NCBI GenBank assembly: GCA_013399875.1
Contig: VXAZ01006880.1
Location: forward strand, 372,001 to 436,000
DNA from: Gymnorhina tibicen
Lineage: Eukaryota > Chordata > Aves > Passeriformes > Artamidae
DNA length: 64,000 nt
Reading direction: 5' to 3'
Shown: piece after piece, positions 13,301 through 25,335 of the stretch
Layout of the letters: each line of letters starts with the position of its first letter
Numbering within the stretch: position 1 is the first letter of the stretch
Program-made: the position numbers and the translations under genes
Notes under the pieces: generated by a model
Seen by the model: only the letters and a program-made list of their open reading frames with translations
What the model was told of the DNA's origin: nothing
Databases searched by the model: none

Positions 13301-16300
13301 GATGAAGTTCCTGAGGAAATGCAGGACAATCCCATGCCTCAGTGAGATGTGCCAGTTCACCACTGCCCTGCTCAGCATCTGCCATGATGCCATGGCCAAA
13401 GATTTGGTGTGAACACAGTACAGCCATAAACATACCTGGGTGGATTAAACAGGAGTCACACTCGTTCTCCTCGTTCCTGCAGCAGGGAATGGTGTAGCCC
13501 ACTCTTTCTTTCTGTCCTGGGCAGATGCACTCGATTTGGTCATATTCACAGCATTCCCGACACATGATGTTCCACTCGGCTCCTGGGCAGTTTTCATTGA
13601 TCACTGTGTACTCTGCAGAGAATGGAGAGGAGGACACACGGAAATAATCCATTATCTGATGAGGACTGGGAGGATCTATTATCCGGTGATTTGTCAGATC
13701 ATGGATGGCATGAGGCTGGCCAAGGTCTTCAGCCCAGAAAAACCCAAACTGTGTGGTAACACGTGCCTGAAATGTCAGTGTGGTTTGCGTGTCTAAAGAA
13801 CACGCAGGAGTTTTGCAGTGCCAGCCAGAGAAAGCAAACAGACCAGAGGGAAGGAATATGTTCACTTTCTCTGAAAGGCCTTCCCACTTCTGTGGTGAGA
13901 AAAACAGCTTTAAAAAACCACAAAGGGTGACATCACATGAGAAAGTTTCTTCAGTTTGCAGGACTGATTTACAGCATCATATATAGTATAGATTATTTAA
14001 ACTATGATAGCATGTTTTGGTTGTATTTCTGCTGTGAATTTGCTATTCTTGAAAACTAGGGGGCCCACCAGGAAAGGCCACTTCTAAAGTTGGGGTTTAG
14101 CTGGTTTCACTCCCTATTTTCATCCAGAAGCACGTGTTGTTACATTTGACTTCACTGCCAAAGGAAACAAGATTTTTCATTCTTTTTAAAGGTTCATTTT
14201 GCCTAGCATTTCTAATATGGTAACATCTTTCTATTATTTAGCATAACCTCATATGATATTTAAGCTATGCTGGAAGTACCCTTTTAAGAAACAACCTCAG
14301 ACTGTGACTCAGGACTGCCACAATAAGCGCAGATCCTGTCTTTCCCCACCAGTGTGCTGTCTAAATTCTACAAAGAGAGATCTAAGGAGTGCACAGTGCT
14401 GTCAGCATGCCTTCTAACCAGCTGACAGTCCTGATGACTGCTTTCATGGAGTTTGATAGTAAAAAGAGAGAGCAGACTAGAAAGATGAGACATGAAGGAA
14501 ACTTAATGAGACTAGCTCTCTTCCCCCCTTCTATCCTCCTCTTTTTTCTTTCTTTTTTTTTTTTAATTGTGCTTAGGTAACAACCTTTTTTCTTGTGTAT
14601 TAAACTCTGAGTAACAGGGTTGCCTTGTCATGAAACAAGCCATACATCTCTAAGGTGGAGCACTCCCATCCGTGCCTGTACCTGGCTCTCTTCTCACACA
14701 ACTGTTTTTTGTTTCATTGTCGCTGATAACCTAATTACTGTGCCTGCTGGAGCTCCCTACCACTAAGCCTTGCTGCTGTCTCACTTGACTCTCCATGACC
14801 TCCTGAAGCCTGGTTCCCAGAAGCTTATCTTCTCCCCTAATGATTTTTACTGACTCTATATAAAAAGGACCACCAAACTGTTTCTTTTTTTTTTTTTCCC
14901 CTTTGGCTGGGAAATGAAATGCAGCCCTTTGTGCTCCTCAGAACAGAGCCTTTCCCTTGTGCCTGGTGTACCGACCAGGGAGAGTCCGCTGCTGCTCTAA
15001 GTTTAGGAATGAGGCTGCTGTTTGTGCTGAAACATTTCCATTCCCCATCTCTGCCCCAGTAATCATCCCAAAAAGAAAAAGCTGCGTCTGTCATTCAATA
15101 AGGTTCTAAAATTTTTTATTCCAGTCGTGGAATCTTGCATTGAAATAACCTTAGTGTTCAGCAGTTATAGACCCTTTTGTCTGTAGATCTTGACATGCTT
15201 TACAAAGTCCTCTTTCCAGATGGGAAAATGAAGCACAGGGGAGGTGAAGTGACTTTGCTCAAGGTCCCAGGGAAAAACAATAGCAGAGTCAGGAATTAAA
15301 CTCATGCCTTGTAATTCCCAGAATGGCAGTCAATCAACCTGGCCAAGCTGGGACTTCTTAACCTATGGCTATTATTCTCTTTTAATTAAGCCTTTTATCT
15401 ATGAATTGTATCTGATTCAGATTCCAGAGAAAATTAATTACACACATCTAATTATCTCAGTAGAACTGACACTCAGTTTGGTACATCTCACCATACAAGA
15501 CAGACAATAGCTGTGTCTCTGGTGTATGGCGTGGGGGTCTCACTCCTTGCTGAAGCAGTACTCTCTGAAGTCTGACTAATAAATAACTACCCAACACTCA
15601 GAGCTTTTGTAAGGCTTCCTTCAAATTCTCATCTTTTCTAACTCAAGATAGAAATCTAATTTATCTCAAGATTGCTAATGCCTATTAATGAAGTGGCTGT
15701 ATTATCCAAGAGAAATTTCTGTCTGTAAAATGATCCAAATATTCACAGGCAAAGTTACACTGGGGTGACAAAGGAATGTCTCCATCCTTGCAGGAACTGA
15801 AACCCTGGCAAGATAAGGCTATGAGCAACGCAACTTAACTTTCAAGTTAGCACCAAGAGATGTGCTGGATCATGTGACATCCAGAGGTCTCTTTCAACCT
15901 AAATTACTCTATTCTTCCCTAAAATATTACACATGTATTTGTATGTATTGGAGAGCATGAATGTGTGTGTATGCATATTTATTTTTATATGTAGAGCTTG
16001 TGTACACAACAGAGCCAAAAAGCAGGTGGATCAAACGTGTGTATTTGTATAATAAGTTGAGCTTGAGGTAATATTTAGTGTTAAGAAGGCAGCATCAGAT
16101 CTCTTCTTAAAGAATTGTAAAAATATACTTGCTGCCACCTAGAAAAGCTGTTTGCTCACTTCTTGCCTTTGTCTCAACTTAGACAATGAAAATAAACTGT
16201 CTTTTGATTTATTGACAATTTAATTCCCTTTCAGGTTCTCGATTTCTGCAGTTTGGGCAATTTATATAGCCTTGACAAGGAAATATGTGTTGACTTTTTT

Positions 16301-19300
16301 TTTTAAGTGGCCCACCTAGGATTTTCTTCACAGAAATCATGGAATCTATTATTTTGAGGTTCTGTAGAAGCTATTCTTTAAAGATATTTGATTGAAGACT
16401 TTATGCACCCCTTTAATAATGGCAGGATCCCTTTTGTTTTATCTCTGGGCTACTGAAAAAAAGGCAAATAAAACCTTTGCCTCAGAAGTTTAAGAGGAAT
16501 ATGCACAGAGCCACTTATGCGTGTAATCAATGTTTGTTTGTGTGGCTGAGCTCAGCCTGTGCTTCAGGGAGGCAGAGGCATAACCCTGCTCCCACTTGTG
16601 TGTTTGGGGATGGGTAACCATTGGCAGCTCCCCCACACACACTTGGTCATTATTACCCCAAAACAGAAGAGAATGAGGCAGAGAAAAGTGGGGGAAGATT
16701 TACTGGCTGAGTAAAATACTGAAAGCGAGGCCTTGGCCAGCTGTGGCAGAGATAATTGTGGGGTGTTTTGTGAGCTTTACTTTGATAATCTTCCAAAGCA
16801 GGCAGTCTGGCTTGCAGGCAGTGACTGTGTCTTTGATTTTGGGACAAGCTGGAAGAAGCTGCTTGACAACCCATGCAAAATATTTAGCTGCAAAGAACAA
16901 ACAAGACTCTGGACAGGCAAATAAACAGTGGATTAATTTATGAGATTTTAATGATGGAAGAAAAGCCCATTATATCCAGGCATAAACAGCTCACATGGAA
17001 GCAGCTCAAGACCGTGGAAACCAAGCAAGAAATGCCTGTGTTGGGAAAGCATGCAAACATCCAGGGCGTGTGCTGGAGGGAAGACCTGCTTGGCTCAGGA
17101 GCCTGGCGCAGCCCAACACAGCACTTCGCCTGATGCTTTGGGTCCAGCCTGAGGAGGACTGTGAGGTGGGAGATGAACATTTTCAGGTTCAGATGGCAAT
17201 ACTTTCATGCTTGCCATTAACATCCGCACCTAGCAAGACCTTCTAATCCCTACAGCACGTCAGATCCTAGAGGCTGTCAGTGATGGATTTTATAGGACAG
17301 CAGTAGGAGCCAATGCTCCCAGGCAATGTCCTCCTTGTTGGCAGTGTCAGTCCAACAACAATTCACCTCGGTGGTGCTGCTGCCTCTCCTCATCCCCAGG
17401 GCTTAAAGCTTTGGTGATTCAGGAACAGATTCACAAGCCCATTGCTGCCTCAGGGGTGGGTCAGGCAGCTCATCACGGTAAAATGTCAGCATCAGCTGAC
17501 TAATCTTTTGCCATAGTGAATTTGTACATCATAGATACCTCGTAAAATAGAAAGGGATTTCTGCTCCAAAGACCTGAGAGCTTGGAAAACTGTATAGCTA
17601 AGAACTAGGGTGAATTGAAGCAAGCCCAATTATACCAATTATCTCTTGTGTCTTCCACTCTTTGGAAGAATGAGGATTTTTTTTAGAGTCCAGTCACTTT
17701 AAGATGATACAAACCTGTGCTGCTGCTGAGATGGGATATTTTTCTCCCTCCTCCCCTGACTTCCCATTCCCACTCCCTGTATTTGTGCTGACAGTAGCTG
17801 CTATGTGGAGGGATCAGACAACTGATTGAGCAGAAAACCAGTTTGCCATCTCTGTCCTTGGGGAGAACTTCCTATCCCACAATTCCATTCTGTTATCCTG
17901 CAAAGGTTCTCCTTCCATGCCTCAATTTATCCATCAGTACATTGGTAAATACTACTTAAGCTCAAAGAAATACAATTTCAAATTGCTTTGAAAAGTGCCA
18001 TTTACAGTAACAGTGCAGTGTAAGTAAGAGGAGATATAAACAGATACATCTCTAGAATTTGAGTCCATAGAGGATGACTTTTTCAAAGTAATTATTTAAC
18101 CAGTTCATGTTCCACAGATGAGAACATGCCCCACTGTATTTGTTTCATCTTAATTTTTCAGCATTCTGCTCAACAACTACTGTCTTCCACTGAAGAAACA
18201 AGCAGTTGAATTTGAAGGAGCAGTTTCCTAAAGCTGTTAGTAGGGAATGTTTGGCCATGTAATAGTTCTGAAAGGAAGTTTTGTCATTAAAGAAAAAACG
18301 GCTTCAACAGAGATGAAACCTGGTAGCAGCTTACACTTTCTTTAGGTCCATCTCATTTTTCTGCTCCTTTCTTACTTGGCTCTACTGCCATTGTATGGAT
18401 ATGCAAGCTGGGCCTCACCCCAGAGGGATCAGGTGTGTGGACATTAACAACAGGAAATGCTCTGAGCACAACGCTGGCTGAAACTGTGGCTCCGTTGTGA
18501 TGAATAGCAAAATTCTCCACTTGATTTCCATAGGGCCAAGAGAAAGAGACCTTGGAAGGGAAGAGGGATATTCCCTTTAAGAGACTTTTACTGGGGCTCT
18601 TGGAACAGGATGTACCCCAAACCATTAATAATAAAGGAAAGTGCAGGTCTTTATTGTTAACCTTTTTGCCTCAGATAAACTACTGTGCAAATTATGTCTA
18701 TTTGTCTATTTGATGTGTTAAGAGGATGAAAGGGATAATGCTGTCTCTAAAACCACTTGCTTTTCTTTAGAAATTATGTACCTATTACTCTTTTCAGCAC
18801 CTGGGCTAATTAAAAGAGGAGTTAAAATACATCCCTGTTTTAGTTTTACTCATTGTGCTTACTTTATGGTCACAGACCTTTGCTGAATAACTGGACTGCT
18901 GCTTCCACAGAGTCAGTTAGCATCCTTTTCTGCCAGTAGTGTGTGCTTTCACACAGTGGCAAGTGGGGAGAGGCAGAAAGGATTTCTATAAAAAAAAAAT
19001 CAGAGCCAGTGGGACAACACAGGAGGAAATCTACAATACTAAGGGGAATCTGTCTACTTAATAAGTGCACACTAATTTGACTGTCTTTTTTGAATACCCC
19101 TCTCCTTTAGTTTCTTCTCTGTATTTATGACCTGGAATTTATGATCCTATTATTGGCACTGTGGCCTTGTGGCTGCATCTGAGAAAAGCTGTTACAGGAA
19201 GAAATAGCCAGGTTAAGGCTAAAACTCAGAGGCTGCCACATTACCCTTCAGGCTTTGATTCTTTCTGGGACAGAGGATCTTATTCTGGGCAGAAAAACTG

Positions 19301-22172
19301 AACTAGTATGAGCGTGAAGAGAATTTGTCTTCTCTGTGCTGCGAGACAAGGAACAGGAACAGGTAATGAACGCAGAACTTTTGAGTTAGTGACAGCATTG
19401 ATGAGGTTAGACGTCTGCAATAGGGGAGAATGTTTGGAAATCTGTGGAGAAGCAGCTGCAGTATTGAAATTCATGACCACATAACATGAGAATGTGCTCA
19501 TGTCCTAAACGTAGAGGAGTGGTGCTGGACCTGTCTTGAGGGCTTGCCTCTTGTAATGGTGTGAGACCTGCAACACATTGACAACTTACTTGCAGTTAAT
19601 GTTGCCCAAATAGAAATAGTCCACGCGGACAGCATCAACCCTCCTCAAATTTTAGTCCTTACAGCTCCCCTGGAGCGTGTAGTCCAGCCCTAACCAAGGA
19701 CTGAAGATGCCCTCAGTCTGCCAGGCCTCTGTCCCTGCTGATCACTTGCCTCCCTGCCCTGCGGCCTTCCTTCCAGTTTGCCCCTCACCATTTCCCTGGT
19801 CTCACGGGAGGGAGAGGGGCATCCACATGCCCAAGGCAGGTCCTGCGGCTGACATCTGCATCGTCCTGTGGTGGTGAGGGATCCTTCGGAGCTGGTGGAG
19901 AGAAAAATCCTGGGCACTGGCAGGCTTGCAGGGGCTCCAGGGAGCTACTTGAAAAGGCCTCAGGGTCAAAAGCAAGTAACACCAGCTTTTTTTCCAAAAT
20001 AAAAAGCAAGTCCGTTTCCCTTTGTCCATGCTAGGAACCTAAACATGTGAACTGAAGTAACCCATTTGCTAAGATTGAATGCATCTGGATGTGTCTGAGT
20101 GCATCTGGCCTTCACTTCTCTAGACAGAGGCTGGAGGGGGAGGGGAAGAGAGGTTGGGAAGGGTTTAGATAGGCAGAAACACACAAAAACACACATATAT
20201 TTTTAAGGAAACATGAGTCACTTGCACTCCAAGTTTATTCCAAAAAATAAATTCCCAGACCGCCCTGACTCCTGCCCCCAGCTCTCGAGGCAGGCCCTGT
20301 GCAACTGGGTGTGATAAATATGGATAAAAATTGGATACATCTGTGGGGAGGAGACAAAATGCTATTTTCCAACCTGCCCTGACTTGTTAAGGCCACTGCA
20401 CTTCTGAGTCGCTCCCCTGTCTCTGAGAGCCCCTCCTGCTGTGGCTGGAGGGGAGCTCCTGGCCCCCTCATGCTGCCAGCTGTGTGCTGGGCAAGTGCCA
20501 CCAGCTGCTCCACTGCCAGCAGCAGGGCTGGGGAGGCATGGCAAGGAAGGGCAGGGGGCGAGGGGATGGCTCACATCCGTGTGTCCCACAGGCTCTTCTC
20601 ACACTGCTCCTGGTGCACGAGGAGTGGGTGTTGGGGCAACCAGCACCCTCCCTCCAAAGCTCACAGCCCCACAGCCCTTGTGTCCCACTGCCCATTGTTG
20701 TCCTTCCTCCTGCCCGCCCTTGTCACTGCTGCTGAGGGGACTCGGTGCTGGATTACTCTGCGGACCAGGTTCTTGCCATGGGAAAGATGTGCTGCCCCTG
20801 CAGCAGGAGGGGTTTATGCCCACCCAGCTGCCTCACAGCCACAGCCTGTGCCCAGGGATGCTCTGCCGCTGACAGGGCTAGTTCTGTGCCACTCCAGCTC
20901 GTGCCACGGAGCCCCCTCGCTTGGCCAGTGTGCAAGGTGGCACATGTCTGAGGGACAGGCCACCGCAGGGACAAGTCAATGCATGTGGCCCAGAGGTGGG
21001 GAGAAGCTCTCTGTGCTTGTGACCCAGGGGGAGGTTTGGCAGGAGGCCAGCCTCCCAGGACAGCTGCAGGGGCTGGTGACCCCGATCATCACCTGTTCCC
21101 TGTGTCCTGAGGGGTCAGCAGGGGAGGGCACTGCAGAGGCAGACCCTCTGCCGCGGCCCCTCGTGAGGGGGGCTCTGAAGCACCATCCTTGACACCAATT
21201 CTTTACAGTCATTGAGATCCGAGTGCCTGCCGATCCGACAGCTCCCCTGGTAAGAGGAGTCAGCAGTGCCGAAATATGCAGCAGCTTGAAGGGTGGGTGA
21301 CTTGAGGGCACCTCACCTCCCAGTCTTTAAGGCTGCAGCTCCCAAGAAAGCAGCCCGCGACGCTGACAGCTTGCTGCTGCAAGCAGGTCCAGACACCTCC
21401 AGGTGTAAACAGCCCAGGTTCGTGGCCATAACTACAGCAAATTTGCACTCAACAGTAAATGCTTTTTGCTCAACCTTATCAAGATAATACATGCTGGTTC
21501 AGCAGAAACTGGGATGGGGCTTGAGTATAAAAAAGATTGTTCTGCTTTAACAAGGCTTCCCCTTCGAAAGAATAATATTGGCAGAACTAAATCCCAGATT
21601 GGAAACAATGTGTGGGGGTTTTTTTTCTTTTTTTCCTTCACTTTTTTTCTCCCTTGCCTTCATTCTTGGTGTTGGGGCTGGAGAGGAAAATCTCTGTCTT
21701 GCCAAACTAAACAAATTACACTTTACAATTCAGAGACTTAAATGCCTCTTTTTATCATCATTTCCGTAGCACTGAGTGTTGAGAAAATAAAAGGAGTAAT
21801 AAGCAAAGTGATTGCATACCTTTTTCTTAATGGCCATTGGCAAACAAATTCAGCCAGTTGTTTCTCTTTAAGGCTTTCAAGTTTGCCTGAAAATCATTCC
21901 TGGGTAAACCTACACACACACACTCTCCATGCTGACAAGAAAAAAAATACATAAAGCAGAGCCCCTTCTTTCCATAATTGCTGTCCCTGCAAATCTCTCT
22001 GCTTCCCATGACAGCACATGAGATCAAACCCCTCTGACCACACTGAAGGAAAGGGACTCACTCGACCATGCCGGGAACACACACGCTCTCTTACAGTACC
22101 TCTTGGCAAGCAGGAGATGAGCAGGAGCTGGAGAAGAGTGAGTCCTACAAGTGTCCAGGGTGCTCGCTCCAT
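1097..22172 (-). CDS. PAMR1: PAMR1, 5' half (coding exons 1-5 of a longer gene)
   Basis: Partial gene assembled from five coding exons: 22172-22100, 13612-13436, 12677-12549, 6769-6655 and 1314-1097. Together they give 712 nt, or 237 complete codons plus one base. Every junction has GT donor and AG acceptor bases, and the split codons at the joins restore the residues known in vertebrate PAMR1 (E25, G84, R127, R165). The protein is a secreted multidomain regeneration-associated factor. In order it has a signal peptide (about 1-23), a Cys-rich region (25-84), an EGF-like Cys cluster (85-126) and a CUB domain (128-236). In other vertebrates these are followed by EGF, Sushi and a serine-protease-like domain considered catalytically inactive; those exons are off the left edge. 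The identification rests on my recall of the family sequence, which matches almost residue for residue in exons 2-5. No frameshift or stop interrupts the visible exons. Confidence 0.95.
3425..3495 (-). repeat. MIR-like SINE remnant, weak
   Basis: CCTCAGTTTCCTCACCAGTG followed by AAAGGGTAACTATA resembles the reverse-strand MIR core (CCTCAGTTTCCTCATCTG type). Short. Confidence 0.4.
5840..6112 (+). mobile_element. CR1 LINE, truncated 3' end
   Basis: Matches the avian CR1 3' region: GGGCTGCTCAGGGAGGTGGT, CCCTGGAAGTGTTTAAA, GGTTGGACTTGATG, CTTTTCCAACCT, then the terminal repeats GTGATTCTGTGATTCTGTGA. This is a 5'-truncated dead copy in PAMR1 intron 4, opposite in strand to the gene. Confidence 0.9.
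6655..6769 (-). CDS. PAMR1: PAMR1 coding exon 4: first half of CUB domain
   Basis: This 115-nt exon has the acceptor CTCCAG and the donor GTGGGT at 6654. It encodes residues 128-164, starting [20 protein letters not shown] and continuing through CEWTIH, the standard N-terminal half of a CUB domain. C128 and C150 form the expected first disulfide pair. It ends in phase 2, and the split Arg165 is completed by exon 5. Confidence 0.95.
7945..8012 (+). repeat. 33-bp tandem duplication
   Basis: The segment starting CTATTTCCACTTTCCTGACT at 7948 is repeated perfectly at 7981, period 33. Two units only, in PAMR1 intron 3. Confidence 0.9.
10300..10720. promoter_or_regulatory. Intragenic CpG island in PAMR1 intron 3
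   Basis: A block of very high G+C with dense CG dinucleotides, abruptly different from the AT-rich intron on both sides. It contains one ambiguous base (N at 10570). On the minus strand a good splice donor (GGGCG then GTAGGT, cut after 10501) sits inside it. That would suit a first exon starting in the island and splicing to PAMR1 exon 4. CpG islands of this kind usually mark promoters; the direction and activity are inferred. Confidence 0.6.
12549..12677 (-). CDS. PAMR1: PAMR1 coding exon 3: EGF-like cysteine cluster
   Basis: This 129-nt exon lies between the acceptor TTTTTAG and the donor GTAAGT (12548). It encodes residues 85-126, including [12 protein letters not shown] and the EGF-like ending [14 protein letters not shown], with six cysteines. 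NGS is a possible N-glycosylation sequon. The final A joins GG of exon 4 to make Arg127. It is separated from exon 2 by a short 758-base intron. Confidence 0.95.
   Translation of the reverse strand, partial: AAPSLRTASPVAMAPGEGRLMTSTSRESTVQSAELAGMEGTA
12678..13435 (-). other. PAMR1: PAMR1 intron 2
   Basis: A short 758-base intron between exons 3 and 2. It contains pyrimidine-rich sequence near 13010-13060. No internal feature is recognised. Confidence 0.85.
13436..13612 (-). CDS. PAMR1: PAMR1 coding exon 2: cysteine-rich N-terminal module
   Basis: This 177-nt exon is bounded by the acceptor CTGCAG just upstream and the donor GTATGT at 13435. It encodes residues 25-84, starting [11 protein letters not shown] and ending CLIHPG. 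It carries ten cysteines, including CRECC and PCC motifs, which suggests a disulfide-rich extracellular module specific to the PAMR1 family. It begins by completing a codon with two bases and ends with one base of the next codon, so it pairs cleanly with exons 1 and 3. The longer open frame around it (to about 13865 and 13287) is intron. Confidence 0.95.
13613..22099 (-). other. PAMR1: PAMR1 intron 1
   Basis: An 8.5-kb first intron. It contains a clear MIR-like SINE remnant (about 15170-15325), a TG-rich stretch near 15960 and a GC-rich segment at about 20400-21240 with a chance 240-codon open frame. No coding exon is supported. Confidence 0.8.
15170..15325 (+). repeat. MIR-like ancient SINE remnant
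   Basis: Contains the MIR core-like series CAGATGGGAAAATGAAGCAC, AGGTGAAGTGACTTTGCTCA, AAGGTCCCAG and AGCAGAGTCAGGAATTAAAC. Diverged, as expected for an old amniote SINE in an intron. Confidence 0.65.
22100..22172 (-). CDS. PAMR1: PAMR1 coding exon 1: start codon and signal peptide
   Basis: The ATG lies at 22172-22170 and the exon runs 24 codons plus one base to a GT donor at 22099-22098. The peptide begins [10 protein letters not shown], followed by a leucine-rich hydrophobic core ([12 protein letters not shown]) and then PR, as expected for a cleavable secretion signal. The last base (G) joins AG from exon 2 to make GAG (Glu25). The start was chosen because length and pattern match the signal peptide of other PAMR1 proteins. 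The ORF continuing past the donor is intron read-through. The 5' UTR and transcription start are not resolved: no clear TATA box or CpG island is seen directly upstream. Confidence 0.9.
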
Positions 22173-25100
22173 ACTGCCCAGGCCAGTGCAGCGGTGTGAC
22201 TGCTCGGGAGGGGAAAGCAGGCAAACAGCTTTTTACTGGGACCTCACCAGCTCCAGGCTGCGAGGGATCTCGGATTTCAGACCTCAGCACGCTCCCATCC
22301 TCACCAGAGGGGAACTACCTTCAAGAGACTTCTCAGGCGTCCAGAAGAACACGTCACCCCAAACCTCTCCAACTGCTGCCTTAACCCTTTCTGGACTCTG
22401 GCAACAGATCCCTTTTGTGATGAGTTTCTTGGCTCGGTGCTCAGAACAGAGATAGCAACATTCCTTATGTAAAGAAAGATGTTTTGAAGGGGGGAGAAAG
22501 AGAAATGCAAATACCTCTTCATATGAGCCATCCCGGTTGCTGCGGGTGAGCTGAAGTTACAGACATGTCCAGAAGGAGGCACTTTGTACTTGCTCCCGTT
22601 GGGCTTGCGGGGGTTGATGCATCCCGGGGGGTGGCAGGGCTGAGTGTGGGGTGGGTGCAGAGAGGGATTCCTGTCCCACGCTCCCACAATTGGGCAGCCT
22701 GGCCAAGTGACATGGTTCACTTTACAACGTGCTTAAAATAGCCGTGCATTTTTATGGTGGGGCAGATGAATGAATGAGGCTCAGTAAAAGTTCACTCCAC
22801 AGTGGATGAAAACCACAACACACAAAAGGAATCACTTGGCATACATGTGCTTGTGCTAGTCAAAACCTTTTTACGGAGTCCATTTCTGCCAGGAAATGCA
22901 ATTTTGGCAAAATTGAAATGTTTTGTCGGAACATGTTGATATTGAGGAAATGTTTAATCCAAACAAAGGAGACCATTTAGTTTGGATTTTATCTTTGTGT
23001 CATATTTTGTTTTGCCTTTTCTATTAGCACATGCTACTGACTTTTTTTTGGTCTTCAACCCATATTTCATAGCAGTATACTTCATTTTCTCTAATATTTT
23101 TCTTGAAAAAATTTTTAATACTTTCCAAAGGACATATTTTTTACCTCTAAATCAGACATTCTCAATTTGATTTCTATAGCAAGATTTCAAAATTTACATA
23201 TATTATGAGGGGGAAAAATTGCAAAATTGGCATTTGCTTTGAAGTAGGAAATCAAGTAAACCAAAAAGCTTTAACAAATACCTACAGCAGTTTGTAAAAC
23301 TCAGGCACGTTGAGCAGCCTCAAAAATTTGAGAGCGATCACCAATAGAGTAGTTTGGTGCAGTGCAAAATCCCCTACACCTTCAGGTGGTCTTTCAGAGG
23401 GTGAATTCCTTTAACCAGACATCTCTCTAGTTTAGGCTTGTCTGTCTGCTGAAGTCTTGACTTTACACTGTGAATAGTCTTTTTAGGGTTTGTGCACCTT
23501 CCATATAAAACAATACCAATATATTCATATTAATCCTTTTTTCCAAATCTCCTAACACTGATACAAACCCACCATTGAGAATACCCATAGAAGAAGACCT
23601 GAGATAGGTGCCAAGATTTTAACCAGTATGGCACATAATCCTTGCTGAGTCAGCCTGGCTCCTGCCCTGGATGCTTTGCAGCTCAGGAAGAGGCCACTAA
23701 AGCTCTCCAAGTCCCACTGGGACCTATTATGGCTCAGTTACCATGTCCTCCTGGAGCCCTTGATGGACATCTCTTGCCCCAGGGTCCTGAAACTCTGCCT
23801 TGGTGGTCCCCAGCTCATTTCTGATCATTCATATATATGCTCTAAACTCCTTCCTAATTCCAGCTTCGGGTTCCTCTAACAAGCCATTCCTGGTCAGTGG
23901 CAGGAGTAAAAAAACTGAGGAAAAAAATGAAGCCCCCAAGAGCAGATGAAAACAGTGAAAACGGAAAGCTCTTACATCTTCACAAAGAAGAACTAAGCTG
24001 TTTTAAAGCCTGTGGAATCATGATTAATTTTTTTCCCAGCCATTATTTCCAATAAGCAATTAAATTATTTAAGCTAGTAAGTCTGTTTTGGGCTGAAGGT
24101 TGACTTACAGTTGTCTGAGGCTTAGATATCTCTGAGGGGGAGGCTCATGAGGATGTAAGCCAAAATCTCGGTTTGGGTATGTAAAGTGAAAGGAAATCCC
24201 AGAGCACTGAATAAGGCTGGACACAGGGAAACAGTGTTAAGGCCAGACATAGAGGACTTAATTCTTGATTTCATAAGGGCCAGAACCACTGGGGAAAATA
24301 TACCCACAAGGGCCACAACTATTCATTTGAGTCAGTTCCTATGGTGAGACATTCAGCATGGTAGAAAAGGAGTAGCTGAATTTGTGTCTTTGTCCATTGC
24401 AGGGATCAGCTCTGCAGGGACACCTTTGACTCTAGGGTGGAAAAGGGGTCCTTCTGTTCTAAGGAGGTGTGAACTAAAGGATTACCTGGTAGATTTATGG
24501 CATCTTTTTTTTTCTTTCTTGTGTCTGAGGGAATGTAATTATGCCACCAGAAGATGTAACCACACTCAGCGTTACTCTACAGTGCTTAGTTTGGCACCTT
24601 GCAAAATCTGTTTAGTTGGTGGATCCACTGCCTCCTGAGAGAACGGCTGAGCAGCCAAACAAGGGAATTCAGTCATGATCCCACAGGTTTGCACATGACC
24701 TATTTACACAGGTTGTCTGTTGGGATGTAGCTTTAGTCCCGGGAATGACTCTGGGCAACTTACACAGTGCTCCTGAACGCACTTCTTGCATTCCTATTAA
24801 GAGTCAGGGACCAAACCAGGCACAGTGCACCAGCCAAATATTTCAGGTTATATGTAATCCCCCATGAAAGAAAGCTGAAAGCTCTTAACCATGTGTCTGT
24901 GCTGCTGAGGAATTTCACTGTAGCATTTGGCTTCAATGTTTGTATCTGCCTTACTGTTGAATGTAAAGGTTTGGAAAGTACATTCCACTGAAACTGAATT
25001 GTAAAACAGAGTGCTGCAAAAACTGATGGAGTTATAGTGTATTAATAATAATTTCCAAGTACCTAGCAATCCATTTCAACCTAGAGTAAAACAAGATCTT

Positions 25101-25214
25101 TAATAATTAATAATTGACCACTGAGTGAATAATTATTGTGTGATTAATACCATTAGCTCATGTTTCTAATAATTTGCCATGAAATCTGAAAAACAGTGTG
25201 TGGTCCAGCCAGCA

Positions 25215-25335
25215 AGAACAGAAAGAATGCCACCATTTTATACTGGGGAAAAGTGACATGCAGGGATATGAGGTGAGGCACATATCCTGAAACAGTGGCA
25301 GATCCAGCGTGGAACCCAGAAACTTCATCCCATTT
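25215..25335 (+). repeat. MIR-like SINE remnant, weak
   Basis: Contains CCATTTTATACTGGGGAAAA and GTGGCAGATCCAGCGTGGAA, in the order and spacing of a MIR core. Heavily diverged. Confidence 0.45.
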
